Shown in pieces: positions 1 through 8,191 of a stretch of DNA of 64,000 nt (its first letter is position 1; each line of letters begins with the position of its first letter). The stretch is from NCBI GenBank assembly GCA_041655955.1, contig JBBAEN010000002.1, positions 186,001-250,000 on the forward strand, given 5' to 3'. The notes below the pieces were generated by a model that worked only from the letters and a program-made list of their open reading frames with translations, did not search any database and was not told where the DNA came from. This DNA comes from Micavibrio_A sp041655955 (GTDB taxonomy: Bacteria; Pseudomonadota; Alphaproteobacteria; Micavibrionales; Micavibrionaceae). The position numbers and the translations under genes are program-made.

Positions 1-755
1 TTCGCCGTATAGACGATATAGGTATCGGTCGTCACGGCCAGCGCCGCCGGAACGGAATCGAACGCGAACATGACGTCCGTCAACTCAATCGTGCAAAGCG
101 CGAGGAAAAGCGGCGTCGCATAGAGCAAGCCCTTGCCCGCCGCACCCGTTTCCTTGAGCCGCACGAAAAACTTGTTGCCGTGAATCTGATCGTGGACGCG
201 CAAGTGGCGTTTCAGGAATTTCACATAGGATTTTTGCGTATAGTCTTCCTTTGATTCCGTTTCGGTTTTCAAAAGCTTGACGCCTGTCAGCATCAGGATA
301 AGGGCGAAGAGCAACAGCACCCAGTCATATTGCTGCACCAGCGCGGCGCCAGCGCCAATCATCGTCCCGCGCAGGACGATAACCCCGATAATGCCCCAGA
401 CAAGGACGCGGTGCTGATATTGCCGCGGGATCGCGAAGGAGGAAAAAATAACCGACATCACGAAAAGATTGTCGAGCGAGAGGCTCTGCTCCAAAAGCCA
501 GACCGTATAATATTCTGCCGCCTTCGCGCCGCCGTCGCTATACCAGACCCAAAGCCCGAACAGCACGCCGAGCGAAAGATAGAACGCGGCGAGGCGCAGC
601 GATTCTTTCAACTCGATAACGTGATCCTTCCTGTTCAGCACAAAGAGATCGACGAAGAGCAGGGTAAAGACAAAGCCGAAAAAGGCGAGCCACATCCAGG
701 TCTGATGCCCCAGAAAATCATTCGTAAGAAAGGTGGTTAGAAAAGAAAAATCCAT
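1..755 (-). CDS. TerC/Alx-family membrane protein, 3' part missing
   Basis: The minus strand reads open from an ATG at 755 to the window edge (251 codons), so the C-terminus is missing. The translation has several hydrophobic segments, the motif EQSLSLDNLFVMSVIF, and later ELTDVMFAFDSVPAALA. These are the paired acidic membrane motifs of the TerC/Alx family, integral inner-membrane proteins linked to tellurite resistance and, for Alx/MntP-type relatives, manganese export. Family membership is clear; the transported ion is inferred. The gene is divergent from hslV. Its leader holds a promoter-like pair and a hairpin with a T-run (separate entries). No good Shine-Dalgarno precedes the ATG. Confidence 0.9.
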   Translation of the reverse strand, partial: MDFSFLTTFLTNDFLGHQTWMWLAFFGFVFTLLFVDLFVLNRKDHVIELKESLRLAAFYLSLGVLFGLWVWYSDGGAKAAEYYTVWLLEQSLSLDNLFVMSVIFSSFAIPRQYQHRVLVWGIIGVIVLRGTMIGAGAALVQQYDWVLLLFALILMLTGVKLLKTETESKEDYTQKSYVKFLKRHLRVHDQIHGNKFFVRLKETGAAGKGLLYATPLFLALCTIELTDVMFAFDSVPAALAVTTDTYIVYTA

Positions 756-797
756 GGGTTCAGCCGGTTCGGTTGCGCGTGATCATCAGGTGATAAT

Positions 798-820
798 AAA
801 AAATCCCTTGCACCAAGGGA
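798..820 (-). terminator. hairpin plus T-run in the terC leader
   Basis: Read on the minus strand, a perfect 7-bp stem (TCCCTTG / CAAGGGA, 3-base loop) is followed by six T. It lies about 45 bases upstream of the terC-like ATG, inside its only possible leader. It looks like an attenuator or a leftover terminator. I could not match a known aptamer upstream of it. Confidence 0.45.
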
Positions 821-828
821 CTGCCCCC

Positions 829-857
829 ATGGTACAGGGCCTCCGGTTTTTAGACAA
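829..857 (-). promoter_or_regulatory. possible terC promoter
   Basis: On the minus strand a -35-like TTGTCT (852-857) and a -10-like TACCAT (829-834) are 17 bases apart. Transcription would start near 822, just ahead of the hairpin at 804-820. The match is moderate. Confidence 0.35.
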
Positions 858-901
858 CCCCGCACTTGACGGGGCGGGAGTTTCCGTTAAGTGTTTGTCC
901 C

Positions 902-1471
902 ATGACCATGATGATGAACGCCTCCCCCTTCGACGCCACAAAATGGCACGCCACCACCATCCTTGCCGTACGCAAGGGCGATCAAATCGTGATTGCCGGG
1001 GACGGGCAGGTTTCGATGGGCCAGACCGTTTTGAAATCCAACGCGCGGAAGATCAGGCGGCTTGGCAAGGACGGGAAGATTATCGTCGGTTTCGCGGGCG
1101 CGACGGCGGACGCCTTCACCCTGTTTGAACGGCTGGAATCCAAGCTCGAAGCCCATCCGGGGCAGCTGACCCGCGCCTGTGTCGAACTGGCCAAGGACTG
1201 GCGGACGGATAAATATCTGCGCCGGCTTGAGGCGCTGATGGCCGTTTGCGACAAGGACACCTCCCTCATCCTGTCCGGCACGGGCGACGTGGTGGAGCCG
1301 GAGGACGGGGTTATCGGCATCGGCTCCGGCGGGAATTACGCGCTTGCCGCCGCCCGCGCGCTCATAGACCGCCCCGATCTGGACGCCGAAACCATCGCCC
1401 GCAAGGCCATGAAAATCGCGGCCGACATCTGCGTTTACACCAACCATAATGTCGTGGTCGAAACGCTCTGA
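902..1471 (+). CDS. hslV: ATP-dependent protease peptidase subunit HslV
   Basis: HslV is the N-terminal-threonine peptidase of the cytoplasmic HslUV (ClpQY) protease. The start ATG at 902 gives 189 residues; the active-site threonine follows a short propeptide in KWHATTILAVRKGD (Thr about residue 18), and IAGDGQVSMGQTV is typical of the family. An in-frame TTG at 866 would only lengthen the propeptide. ATGs at 908, 911 and 914 are equally possible and no convincing Shine-Dalgarno distinguishes them. hslV normally abuts hslU; here they are about 960 bases apart, separated by an inverted-repeat stretch and a small unknown gene. Confidence 0.95.
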   Translation: MTMMMNASPFDATKWHATTILAVRKGDQIVIAGDGQVSMGQTVLKSNARKIRRLGKDGKIIVGFAGATADAFTLFERLESKLEAHPGQLTRACVELAKDWRTDKYLRRLEALMAVCDKDTSLILSGTGDVVEPEDGVIGIGSGGNYALAAARALIDRPDLDAETIARKAMKIAADICVYTNHNVVVETL

Positions 1472-1929
1472 CGGTTTTCACGCCTTTCAACCGGCGCTTT
1501 CAAGGGCGCTTTTGCCGCCGGCATGTTAAAATATGGGATAAACCGCATCAGGAACCATATCAGGAACCGCCGCGGAAAACCGGCCCCAACCGCCTGAAAC
1601 CTTGACGCTTGCCCTGCCGCCCATATGCCCTGCCGCCCATAAAGCCCGCCCTCAAACCTGTTTCAAACCGCCCGCGCAGCAAAAGCGCCCGCATAGCAAA
1701 GCGCCTGCACAAACCGCCCAAAGCCGCCATTCGCACCGATATGCGCTGATACGCGCCATGGGCGGTTCCTGATACGGTTCATCCCATGCCCGCCATTCCC
1801 GCCTCCTTTTCCCGCCCCCATGTACTGTACGCATGGGGTGTACGCAAAAATTGCGATTCTCCATAATTGCGGCCTTGTGCCATAGTGGCCGTTTGAAAAA
1901 ACCGTAAAAGAAAAAAGAAGGTGTGTTCC
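1472..1929. repeat. hslV-downstream gap with a 24-bp inverted repeat
   Basis: This 458-base gap has no convincing gene. Arms at 1533-1556 and 1764-1787 are inverted copies, 22 of 24 bases identical by hand count, beginning ATGGGAT and containing ATCAGGAACC. They enclose about 207 bases. The left arm is followed by a direct partial copy (ATATCAGGAACCGCC). The interior has degenerate CTGCCGCCCATA-like repeats. I see no target-site duplication, so a MITE-like origin is only a possibility. Confidence 0.5.
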
Positions 1930-2286
1930 ATGGATTTTAACGAGGTTGCCCGCCGCGTCGGCGAATTTTTTTCAGAACATAAAGTCACCCCGATGGATAT
2001 TTCGGTAGATGTCCTCGGCGGCGATGCGGCGACGGACGCCGCCCATGATCCGGCCCGCGCCAACGGCCCGGCGCAAACCCCCCTTTATATCCAGTGGCAG
2101 CGCGGCACGCGCCAGCATTCAAACATGCTCTATTTCCCGGAAGACGTGGCCCCCAAGGCGCTGGCCCTTTTGCGCGGCCAAGGCTCCGCGGAACCGCTTT
2201 TGAAAGCCGGCGAAAAGGCGCCGAGGCCCGCAAAGATAAGACATTCTTCCGCCAGCTTCGATCGCGCTTTCGCGGTCGATCTCTAG
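1930..2286 (+). CDS. hypothetical protein (118 aa)
   Basis: ATG 1930 follows a good Shine-Dalgarno (AAGAAGG, about 8 bases upstream). The protein begins MDFNEVARRVGEFFSEHKVT and has no signal peptide or membrane segment. The middle resembles a small mixed alpha/beta domain (PLYIQWQRGTRQHSNMLYF). The tail is basic. I do not recognise a family. It sits between hslV and hslU in the same direction and is followed by a strong terminator, so it forms its own unit or ends the hslV transcript. The ribosome site and terminator support it as real. Confidence 0.6.
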   Translation: MDFNEVARRVGEFFSEHKVTPMDISVDVLGGDAATDAAHDPARANGPAQTPLYIQWQRGTRQHSNMLYFPEDVAPKALALLRGQGSAEPLLKAGEKAPRPAKIRHSSASFDRAFAVDL

Positions 2287-2356
2287 GCCGCGCCGAAACC
2301 CGCACCGGCGCGGCGCCGCGGATACGCGCAAAAGATGCTTGCGAAAAATTGAAAAC

Positions 2357-2395
2357 AAGGCCCCCTTTGCAAATGCGGCGGGGGCCTTTGTTTTT
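2357..2395 (+). terminator. rho-independent terminator before hslU
   Basis: Nine-base stem AAGGCCCCC (2357-2365) / GGGGGCCTT (2380-2388), followed by TGTTTTT. It closes the hslV/118-aa unit, so hslU needs its own promoter. Confidence 0.85.
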
Positions 2396-2398
2396 CGC

Positions 2399-2426
2399 TT
2401 GAATGTTTCGGGGCAGAACCTACATT
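2399..2426 (+). promoter_or_regulatory. hslU promoter, probably leaderless
   Basis: TTGAAT (2399-2404), 16 bases, TACATT (2421-2426). The hslU ATG at 2434 lies exactly where transcription should begin, and no Shine-Dalgarno is present between them. Confidence 0.55.
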
Positions 2427-2433
2427 ACCCCGC

Positions 2434-3768
2434 ATGAAAGAGAATACGCTGATTTCCATTCCCGCTTTTTCCCCCCGCGAAATCGTTTCCGAACTGGATC
2501 GCCATATCATAGGGCAGGCGGACGCCAAGCGGGCCGTCGCCATCGCCCTGCGCAACCGCTGGCGGCGGATGCAGCTTGATGAAAGCCTGCAAGAAGAAGT
2601 CTATCCGAAAAACATATTGATGATCGGGCCCACAGGCGTCGGTAAAACCGAAATCGCGCGCAGGCTTGCAAAACTCGCGCAGGCCCCCTTCGTCAAAATC
2701 GAGGCGACGAAATTTACCGAGGTCGGCTATGTCGGCAAGGATGTCGAATCCATCATCCGCGATCTCGTGGAAGTATCCATCCATATGACGCGCGCGAAAA
2801 TGCGTAAAAGCGTCGAAGCGCAGGCAGAGATCTATGCGGAAGAGCGCGTGCTTGCCGCCCTTATCGGCGAGGACGCGGGCGAGCCGACGCGCAATGCTTT
2901 CCGCGACAGGCTGCGCCGCGGGGAGTTGAACGATAAGGAGATTGAACTGGATCTGGCCGACCACGCCAACCCGCTCGGCGGTTTCATGGATATTCCCGGC
3001 ATGCCGGGCGCGTCGATGAGCATGGTCAATATCGGCGATATTCTCGGCAAAAGTTTCGGCCAGAAAACAAAGCGCCGCAAGATGACCGTCGCGCAATCCT
3101 ATGAAATCCTTATCGCCGAAGAATCCGACAAGCTTTTGGACGAGGACAAGCTTGCGCAAACGGCGCTGTCCCTCGTCCAGCAAAACGGCATCGTGTTTTT
3201 GGACGAGATTGACAAGATCGCGGCCCGTTCCGATCAACGCGGCGGCGACGTATCGCGTGAGGGCGTGCAGCGCGACCTGCTCCCGCTTATCGAAGGCACG
3301 ACCGTTTCGACGAAATACGGCCCCGTCAAAACCGATCACATCCTGTTTATCGCGAGCGGCGCGTTCCATTACGCGAAACCGTCCGATTTGCTCGCCGAAT
3401 TACAGGGCCGCCTGCCCATCCGCGTAGAGCTGCGCGCCCTGACGCAGGAAGATTTCAAACGCATCCTGACCGAAACCGACGCCTGCCTTATCAAGCAATA
3501 TAAGGCGCTGATCGCGACGGAAGGCGTAACGCTCGACTTCACGGACGCCGCGATCGACGAAATCGCCCGCCTTGCTTTCGAAGTGAATGAAAGCGTCGAG
3601 AATATCGGCGCGCGCCGGCTCCTGACCGTGATGGAGCGCCTGCTTGACGATATCTCCTATACCGCATCCGATCGCGGCGGCGAAACCGTCACGATTGACG
3701 CGGCGGACGTTTTGAAGAATGTCGCCGACCTTGCCAAAAACACTGATCTGAGCAAATTTATTCTTTAA
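2434..3768 (+). CDS. hslU: HslU ATPase subunit of the HslUV protease
   Basis: HslU is the AAA+ unfoldase that feeds proteins to HslV. At 444 residues it is close to the usual length. Visible landmarks: RHIIGQADAKRAVAIALRNRWRR at the N-terminus, Walker A GPTGVGKT (about 65-72), the pore motif GYVGKDVES, Walker B IVFLDEIDKI (about 254), the inserted I-domain between them, and the C-terminal SKFIL tail that docks into HslV. The start is set by the ATG at 2434 with a promoter immediately upstream and no ribosome site. The stop lies 5 bases from the end of a convergent gene. Confidence 0.97.
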   Translation: MKENTLISIPAFSPREIVSELDRHIIGQADAKRAVAIALRNRWRRMQLDESLQEEVYPKNILMIGPTGVGKTEIARRLAKLAQAPFVKIEATKFTEVGYVGKDVESIIRDLVEVSIHMTRAKMRKSVEAQAEIYAEERVLAALIGEDAGEPTRNAFRDRLRRGELNDKEIELDLADHANPLGGFMDIPGMPGASMSMVNIGDILGKSFGQKTKRRKMTVAQSYEILIAEESDKLLDEDKLAQTALSLVQQNGIVFLDEIDKIAARSDQRGGDVSREGVQRDLLPLIEGTTVSTKYGPVKTDHILFIASGAFHYAKPSDLLAELQGRLPIRVELRALTQEDFKRILTETDACLIKQYKALIATEGVTLDFTDAAIDEIARLAFEVNESVENIGARRLLTVMERLLDDISYTASDRGGETVTIDAADVLKNVADLAKNTDLSKFIL

Positions 3769-3773
3769 GCCGC

Positions 3774-4811
3774 TTACGGCGCAAGAGGCGCGGAAGGCGA
3801 CGGGCCTGCTGCGGCGGGCGGTGTGCCTGCGGAGATCGACGGGCCTGCGGCGGGCGGGCGTTTATGCGGCGGCAAATCGCGCTCGGGAAAGAGTTCGAGC
3901 TGTGGCTTGCGCCAGTATTTTTCATCGATGCGCGTATATTGCGCCGCCTGCGCAACATTCAAATAAACGGACGTTTCGCGGTGGCCCGGCTTCCAGCCCG
4001 GTGAGAAAGGCCGCGTCACCACGCAAAGAATTTCTTTTTTCTTCGCGGCGGCGGCAATGTCTTCCGCTATGGCGTCGTCATAAGCAACGATAACGGGGCT
4101 TATCCGGTGCGCCCTTTTAAAAATTTCCACAGGCTGCGACGCGCATACAAAACGGCGCTTTCCGTTTTCATTTCTTTTAATTTCATGGGCAGGGCGGACG
4201 ATGCTGAGCGTAACCGCGGTATTTTTATGGCGGTCTTCCAGCGTCGTTATGCCGTATAACTTGGCATAGGCCATGTTTCCAATCATCTTCCCGTCGAATT
4301 TCGCCTTATGGCCCTGATAATTCATCACAAGGTCGGGGAGGTCGGGGCCGTCCAGCTCACCAAGATTTTTTTCAATGAAGCGGACAAGCTCTTTCAATGT
4401 TGAAAACGGCTTGATGTCCTTGCGGTCGTTGGCGGCGGCGATTTGCTGTTCGGTCAGATAGCCGCGCATCGGGAAACGGTCGCGGTTCGACGTGCCGAGC
4501 GGGAAGTTGATGCGGACATGGAACGCCCCGTCCTTGAAAAACGTATAGGCCGAATTTTCACGCGCGATGCGTTCATAATCCTGAAAACAGCCCGCCGCAT
4601 GGCTGGATGACCGGTTTTTGACAAAGGTCGCGGGCCGTATATCGGTATTTTCCTTGGCATGAACCTGTTTGCGCCAATGGACGCTGCAATCGCAGCCCTG
4701 TTCGGGGCAGCGCAAATCATACGCATAGCGCACGGCCTCGTTGAAACCGTCGGCATGTTTGAAGCCGATAAATTCCCGGCTCTGCTTGTCATAGGCTTTT
4801 GCGCGTCTCAT
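3774..4811 (-). CDS. unknown protein with a Cys/His N-terminal cluster
   Basis: This 345-residue protein has no clear relative I can name. Near the N-terminus a cluster LRCPEQGCDCSVHW is followed by SSSHAAGCFQDYE; Cys and His in this arrangement resemble the zinc-ribbon start of CoiA-like proteins (Cys pair, then His...Cys). That resemblance is from memory and weak. The middle is charged and mixed, with no membrane segment. The C-terminal 45 residues are Pro/Ala-rich low complexity (PPAAGPSISAGTPPAAAGPS). It converges on hslU with a 5-base gap. The start could also be slightly downstream. Confidence 0.7.
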   Translation of the reverse strand: MRRAKAYDKQSREFIGFKHADGFNEAVRYAYDLRCPEQGCDCSVHWRKQVHAKENTDIRPATFVKNRSSSHAAGCFQDYERIARENSAYTFFKDGAFHVRINFPLGTSNRDRFPMRGYLTEQQIAAANDRKDIKPFSTLKELVRFIEKNLGELDGPDLPDLVMNYQGHKAKFDGKMIGNMAYAKLYGITTLEDRHKNTAVTLSIVRPAHEIKRNENGKRRFVCASQPVEIFKRAHRISPVIVAYDDAIAEDIAAAAKKKEILCVVTRPFSPGWKPGHRETSVYLNVAQAAQYTRIDEKYWRKPQLELFPERDLPPHKRPPAAGPSISAGTPPAAAGPSPSAPLAP

Positions 4812-4897
4812 CGCCCCCTTATACGCAAATTACCCGCCCCCGTCAACGATATGTAAATAAGTAGCGATCTATAGCATGGCTGCCATGCCATGGGGGC

Positions 4898-5755
4898 TTA
4901 TGGATTATTTTGCCGTTTCCGGCGCAGATAAAGGTAAAAAGCGCCCCCGCCGCCATCCTTGGCCGCCGCGAGCTGGGATTTCAGGACGATTCCGCTCAAA
5001 GGCGGCATGGCGAGCCAGTCCTTCAAACGGCCACGGATAATCCCGCCCGGCTCCAGCACCCCGCTTTTTCCTTCCTTCATCCGCCCCTTGCCGGTAATGA
5101 CGAGAATACAGCGATATTCGCGCCTGTACGCCTGTTCGACAAAGGAGCAAAGCCGCACATACGCCCGCTCCTGACTATAGCCGTGCAAATCCAGCGTTGC
5201 TTCTACATTTATCTTCCCGCGGCGCAGTTTCTGGTCTGTACGCCTGTCAAGCTGGCCGGAGGGAGGGACTTGATGGCCCTTTGCGGCCCCTTGGGGCGGC
5301 GTCCAGATTCCGGCGCCTTCCTGTTCGGCGGCGCGGGCTTTGGCCTTGCCGCGCGCACCGGCCCCCAAACCCTCTTTCACGGCCTCAAGATCTGCCGGAA
5401 CGCCTGCGGGCGTGGCTTCAAAGGGCGGTTTCTTCCCGCGCGGTTTGGGCGCGGGGGCAAGCCGGGCCGGCTGTTTCAACGGCTCGATATCGCGCGCATA
5501 ACGCCGCCATAAAGATAAATCATCCTCGGACGGGGCCTTGCCGCTTTTTTGTCCGGGGGAATATGCGGACGCGCCGTGGCTGTTTTTGCCGTCATCCTTG
5601 CGGCCATTCTTGCCGTCCGCCTTATCGCTGCCCGCCTTATGCTTGCCGCCGGCCTTCCGTCCTCCGGTGCCGCGCCCGCTTTCCCTGCCGGCGGCGCCTG
5701 CGCCATCCGGGCCGTCCCCGCCGCCGCCTTTTCTCCCCTTCTCGCCCCGTGCCAT
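4898..5755 (-). CDS. Smr-domain protein with a long basic N-terminal tail
   Basis: The C-terminal third is a Smr (small MutS-related) domain: VEATLDLHGYSQERAY with DLHG near 189-192, and VITGKGR near 221-224. These are the conserved motifs of stand-alone Smr proteins, which have been tied to nicking of nucleic acids, including mRNA at stalled ribosomes. The core alphaproteobacterial start pattern LSLWRRYARDIEPL lies at residues 80-93. The preceding ~75 residues are a Gly/Lys/Asp low-complexity run (GGKHKAGSDKADGKNGRK), possibly a repeat expansion or an upstream misassigned start. In related genomes smr often sits beside mltA; here it is about 38 kb away. Confidence 0.85.
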   Translation of the reverse strand: MARGEKGRKGGGGDGPDGAGAAGRESGRGTGGRKAGGKHKAGSDKADGKNGRKDDGKNSHGASAYSPGQKSGKAPSEDDLSLWRRYARDIEPLKQPARLAPAPKPRGKKPPFEATPAGVPADLEAVKEGLGAGARGKAKARAAEQEGAGIWTPPQGAAKGHQVPPSGQLDRRTDQKLRRGKINVEATLDLHGYSQERAYVRLCSFVEQAYRREYRCILVITGKGRMKEGKSGVLEPGGIIRGRLKDWLAMPPLSGIVLKSQLAAAKDGGGGAFYLYLRRKRQNNP

Positions 5756-5831
5756 CTCTCTTGCCCGACAAAGATTTTATTTCTTTGCGCCTTCGGGCAT
5801 AATAATAGAGAACCACTATGGATAGCGCCAG

Positions 5832-6593
5832 ATGAAATTCCTTACCCCTTCCCTGCTGTTTTGCGCCGCCGCGCTGTTTTGCCTCGCCCTTTACGCCGCG
5901 CCGGCTTTGGCACAGCAAAAACTTTCGGACGGTGAGGATGTCGCCTTTTCTTTTTTCAAGACGGCGGGAAGCAATCCCGATTTCACCAAATGGGCCAGGC
6001 ATAGCGCCGGTTACAGGACGGCGGCCCCCTCGCTGGCCGCGAAATATCTGACCGATGAAAAACAACGGCTGATGCGCCGCTGGCAGTCGATGCGCGAGGA
6101 CGATCGCAATATTCATATCCGCATGGAAGTCCCCCTCCAGCTCCATTACGAACAAACCGGCCCCGAAGAAATAACCTATTCGATGCATATGGTACTGCCC
6201 GAAGGCGATCCGTTTTACCTGCCCTATCATTACCGCGATTATAATTTCGCCGTGATGCCGGATGGCTTGCAGGGCGCCGCGGGGCAGCCCTTGCGCAAGG
6301 AGCAGTTCGATTTGATCTATCAGGATTTCGGGGAAAGCCTTCATGGCGAGGCCTATCTTTATATATTGCTTATCCCGACGCGCGCCTATGCCGACCGTCC
6401 CTATGATCTGAACGGAACCGAACAATGGGCGCTTATTACGAGGATAGGCGCGCTCTCGCTCAAATCACGGCGGGGCGGGGCGGCCCTGTGGGACATGACC
6501 GCGCCGTGGTATTTATCCCCCGTCCGGCAAGAGCTGAACGATCTCTACGCACCCGCCGACACGCTGTCCGCCCCCGTCCCGCAATCGCCGTAA
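5832..6593 (+). CDS. exported protein of unknown function
   Basis: The 253-residue product starts with a clear Sec signal peptide (MKFLTPSLLFCAAALFCLAL..., cleavage probably after ALA-QQK). The mature part is about 230 residues with aromatic-rich stretches (FYLPYHYRDYNFAVMPDG) and no transmembrane segment, so a periplasmic location is likely. I do not recognise the family with confidence. The stop codon sits inside the first unit of a 9-bp tandem repeat. The Smr gene is divergent upstream. Confidence 0.75.
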   Translation: MKFLTPSLLFCAAALFCLALYAAPALAQQKLSDGEDVAFSFFKTAGSNPDFTKWARHSAGYRTAAPSLAAKYLTDEKQRLMRRWQSMREDDRNIHIRMEVPLQLHYEQTGPEEITYSMHMVLPEGDPFYLPYHYRDYNFAVMPDGLQGAAGQPLRKEQFDLIYQDFGESLHGEAYLYILLIPTRAYADRPYDLNGTEQWALITRIGALSLKSRRGGAALWDMTAPWYLSPVRQELNDLYAPADTLSAPVPQSP

Positions 6594-6661
6594 GCGCCAT
6601 AAGCGCCGTAAGTACCCTAAGTGCCGCACGCGCCACAAGTTCTGTAAGCTCCGCAAAGCCC
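6590..6661. repeat. degenerate 9-bp tandem repeat
   Basis: About eight units of a 9-mer near GTAAGCGCC run through the stop codon of the upstream gene: GTAAGCGCC, ATAAGCGCC, GTAAGTACC, CTAAGTGCC and progressively poorer copies. Confidence 0.7.
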
Positions 6662-6765
6662 CCCCCGCCCGCTTTGAATCCAGTCAATACAGGCTTTTAG
6701 CGCGCCCCTGACAAGCCGTCCGCCCTGTGCTATAATAAAGATTGGCAACGGGAAAGGATATGGCC

Positions 6766-7365
6766 ATGTTTTCACAGCTCGGCCCCCTCTTCAAAACCAC
6801 CTTGCGGCAGGCGGAGCGCGTCGATGCGCGCCTTGAAATCCGCCGTGAGGAAAAAGACACGCCGAACAAAAAGCATGATTTTGAAAAGGACGATGAAAGC
6901 GGCGGCGGTCTTTGGGAAGACAGCACGAGCGTCAGCATCGAAGCCTTGCGGAATTTTCTGATCGGCTTTTTACAATCCAGGGGAGAAGATCCGCCGGGGA
7001 TAAAATCTTCCGCGCCGGCTGCGCCCGCCGCCGCGCATGAAGGCGCCGCCCCGCAAGCGCAACCCGCCCCGCCCGCAAACGCAAAAGCCGCGCGCGCCGC
7101 GCAGGCCTATAGCGCGCAGGCGGCCCATGCCGCGCCGCCCCCTCTTCCGCCGCCGCCGGAAAAAGACGATACGGCATCCTCTTCTGAATCCCCGGTCAAT
7201 CTTGCGGATCTTCTCGCGGCGGATGAATTGCGGACGATGCATGCCCTTATTCACGAACTTGATATGCTCGCGCGCCGCGGGGTGCAGATGCTTACGATTG
7301 AAAAGGCGGAAAGTTTTTTACAGGCGTTGGTCGCCGCGGTCGAGCTTGAAAAATCCCGCTTTTAA
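6766..7365 (+). CDS. hypothetical Pro/Ala-rich protein
   Basis: ATG 6766 has GGAAAGGAT 8-10 bases upstream; ATG 6760 and TTG 6742 are in frame but too close to or ahead of that site. The protein (about 199 aa) has a charged N-terminus (FKTTLRQAERVDARLEIRREEKD), a middle Ala/Pro/Gln low-complexity linker (about residues 75-130), and a folded-looking C-terminus (VNLADLLAADELRTMHALIHELDMLARRGVQMLTIEKAESFLQALV). No signal peptide and no known family. Its stop overlaps the stop of the convergent winged-helix gene by 4 bases. Confidence 0.65.
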   Translation: MFSQLGPLFKTTLRQAERVDARLEIRREEKDTPNKKHDFEKDDESGGGLWEDSTSVSIEALRNFLIGFLQSRGEDPPGIKSSAPAAPAAAHEGAAPQAQPAPPANAKAARAAQAYSAQAAHAAPPPLPPPPEKDDTASSSESPVNLADLLAADELRTMHALIHELDMLARRGVQMLTIEKAESFLQALVAAVELEKSRF

Positions 7366-8063
7366 ACACCCCTACGCGCAAGCGGGGCAAGCGCATAGCC
7401 CTCTTCCACCGTGACAAGGATTGACGGGCTTGCGGGATCTTTTTCTATCTTCTGGCGCAAGCGGTATATATGGGTTTCAAGCGTATGGGTTTGCACGTCA
7501 TGCGCATATTCCCACACATGGCGCAGCAAATCCTCGCGGCTCACGGGCGCTGCCTCCTTGAAAAGATAGAGCAATATATCAACCTCTTTTTCCGTGAGCC
7601 GGACGGGCGCGGCGCCCGCTTCCTGCCAGACCCCGTCTTGCAAGGAGAGCGTCGCAGGCCCGATTGCGATTGTTCCGGGCGGCGAATTATTATCGCGGAG
7701 CAGTTTTTCAAGACAGGCGATCAGCCGCGCCGCCCGTACGGGGGAAGCGCAATATAAAATGCCCGCCGCCCCTTCTCCCGCCCCGCCGCCAGCCTGACCG
7801 CCAGCCACGCCATCCCTGCCGCCCGCCGCACCGCCAGTCCCCCCGCGATGGCCCGCGGATAAATTATTCTCATCCCCCAGCATGATGACAGGCTGGCCTT
7901 CCGCCCTGCTGTAACCGCCCTCGGCAGCCAGCAGGATAGCGGCTTGCGGCGCGGCCTCGCGCACCGGCAAAGGCTCCGCCCCCGCAAGCCGGACAAGGGC
8001 GCATAAATAGCTGTTTTGGGCCGCATTCTGGGCAAATATCGCAATGACAGGCTTTTCCGCCAT
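7362..8063 (-). CDS. winged-helix regulator with a degenerate receiver domain
   Basis: The last 95 residues form an OmpR/PhoB-type winged helix (RLTEKEVDILLYLFKEAAPVSREDLLRHVWEY, THTLETHIYRLRQKI, TVEEGYALA). The first 65 residues have receiver-like spacing, but the strand that should end in the phosphorylated Asp reads PQAAILLAAEGG, so phosphorylation is unlikely. A Gly/Ala-rich insertion (residues about 70-105) interrupts the receiver. The start at 8063 is chosen for AAGGAT just upstream; an ATG at 8132 lies outside the conserved region. It probably binds DNA; targets are unknown. Confidence 0.8.
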   Translation of the reverse strand: MAEKPVIAIFAQNAAQNSYLCALVRLAGAEPLPVREAAPQAAILLAAEGGYSRAEGQPVIMLGDENNLSAGHRGGTGGAAGGRDGVAGGQAGGGAGEGAAGILYCASPVRAARLIACLEKLLRDNNSPPGTIAIGPATLSLQDGVWQEAGAAPVRLTEKEVDILLYLFKEAAPVSREDLLRHVWEYAHDVQTHTLETHIYRLRQKIEKDPASPSILVTVEEGYALAPLARRGV

Positions 8064-8191
8064 GAATTTATCCTTCTGCTTACAGTCTAACCCGTTGATT
8101 TTATTGTGTCCATAGAGCCTATCCGGTGGCATGGCCCTTGCATTGTTTTAAGGGCGGCAAGGGCCGTAAAAGAGAGTTGATTGGCAATAAA

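Noticed and set aside
1533..1787. Insertion sequence between hslV and the small gene
   Set aside because: Inverted arms exist, but there is no transposase frame and no target-site duplication; described as an inverted repeat only.
2425..3369. 314-residue minus-strand frame opposite hslU
   Set aside because: Mirror of hslU codons; no ribosome site and no recognisable motif.
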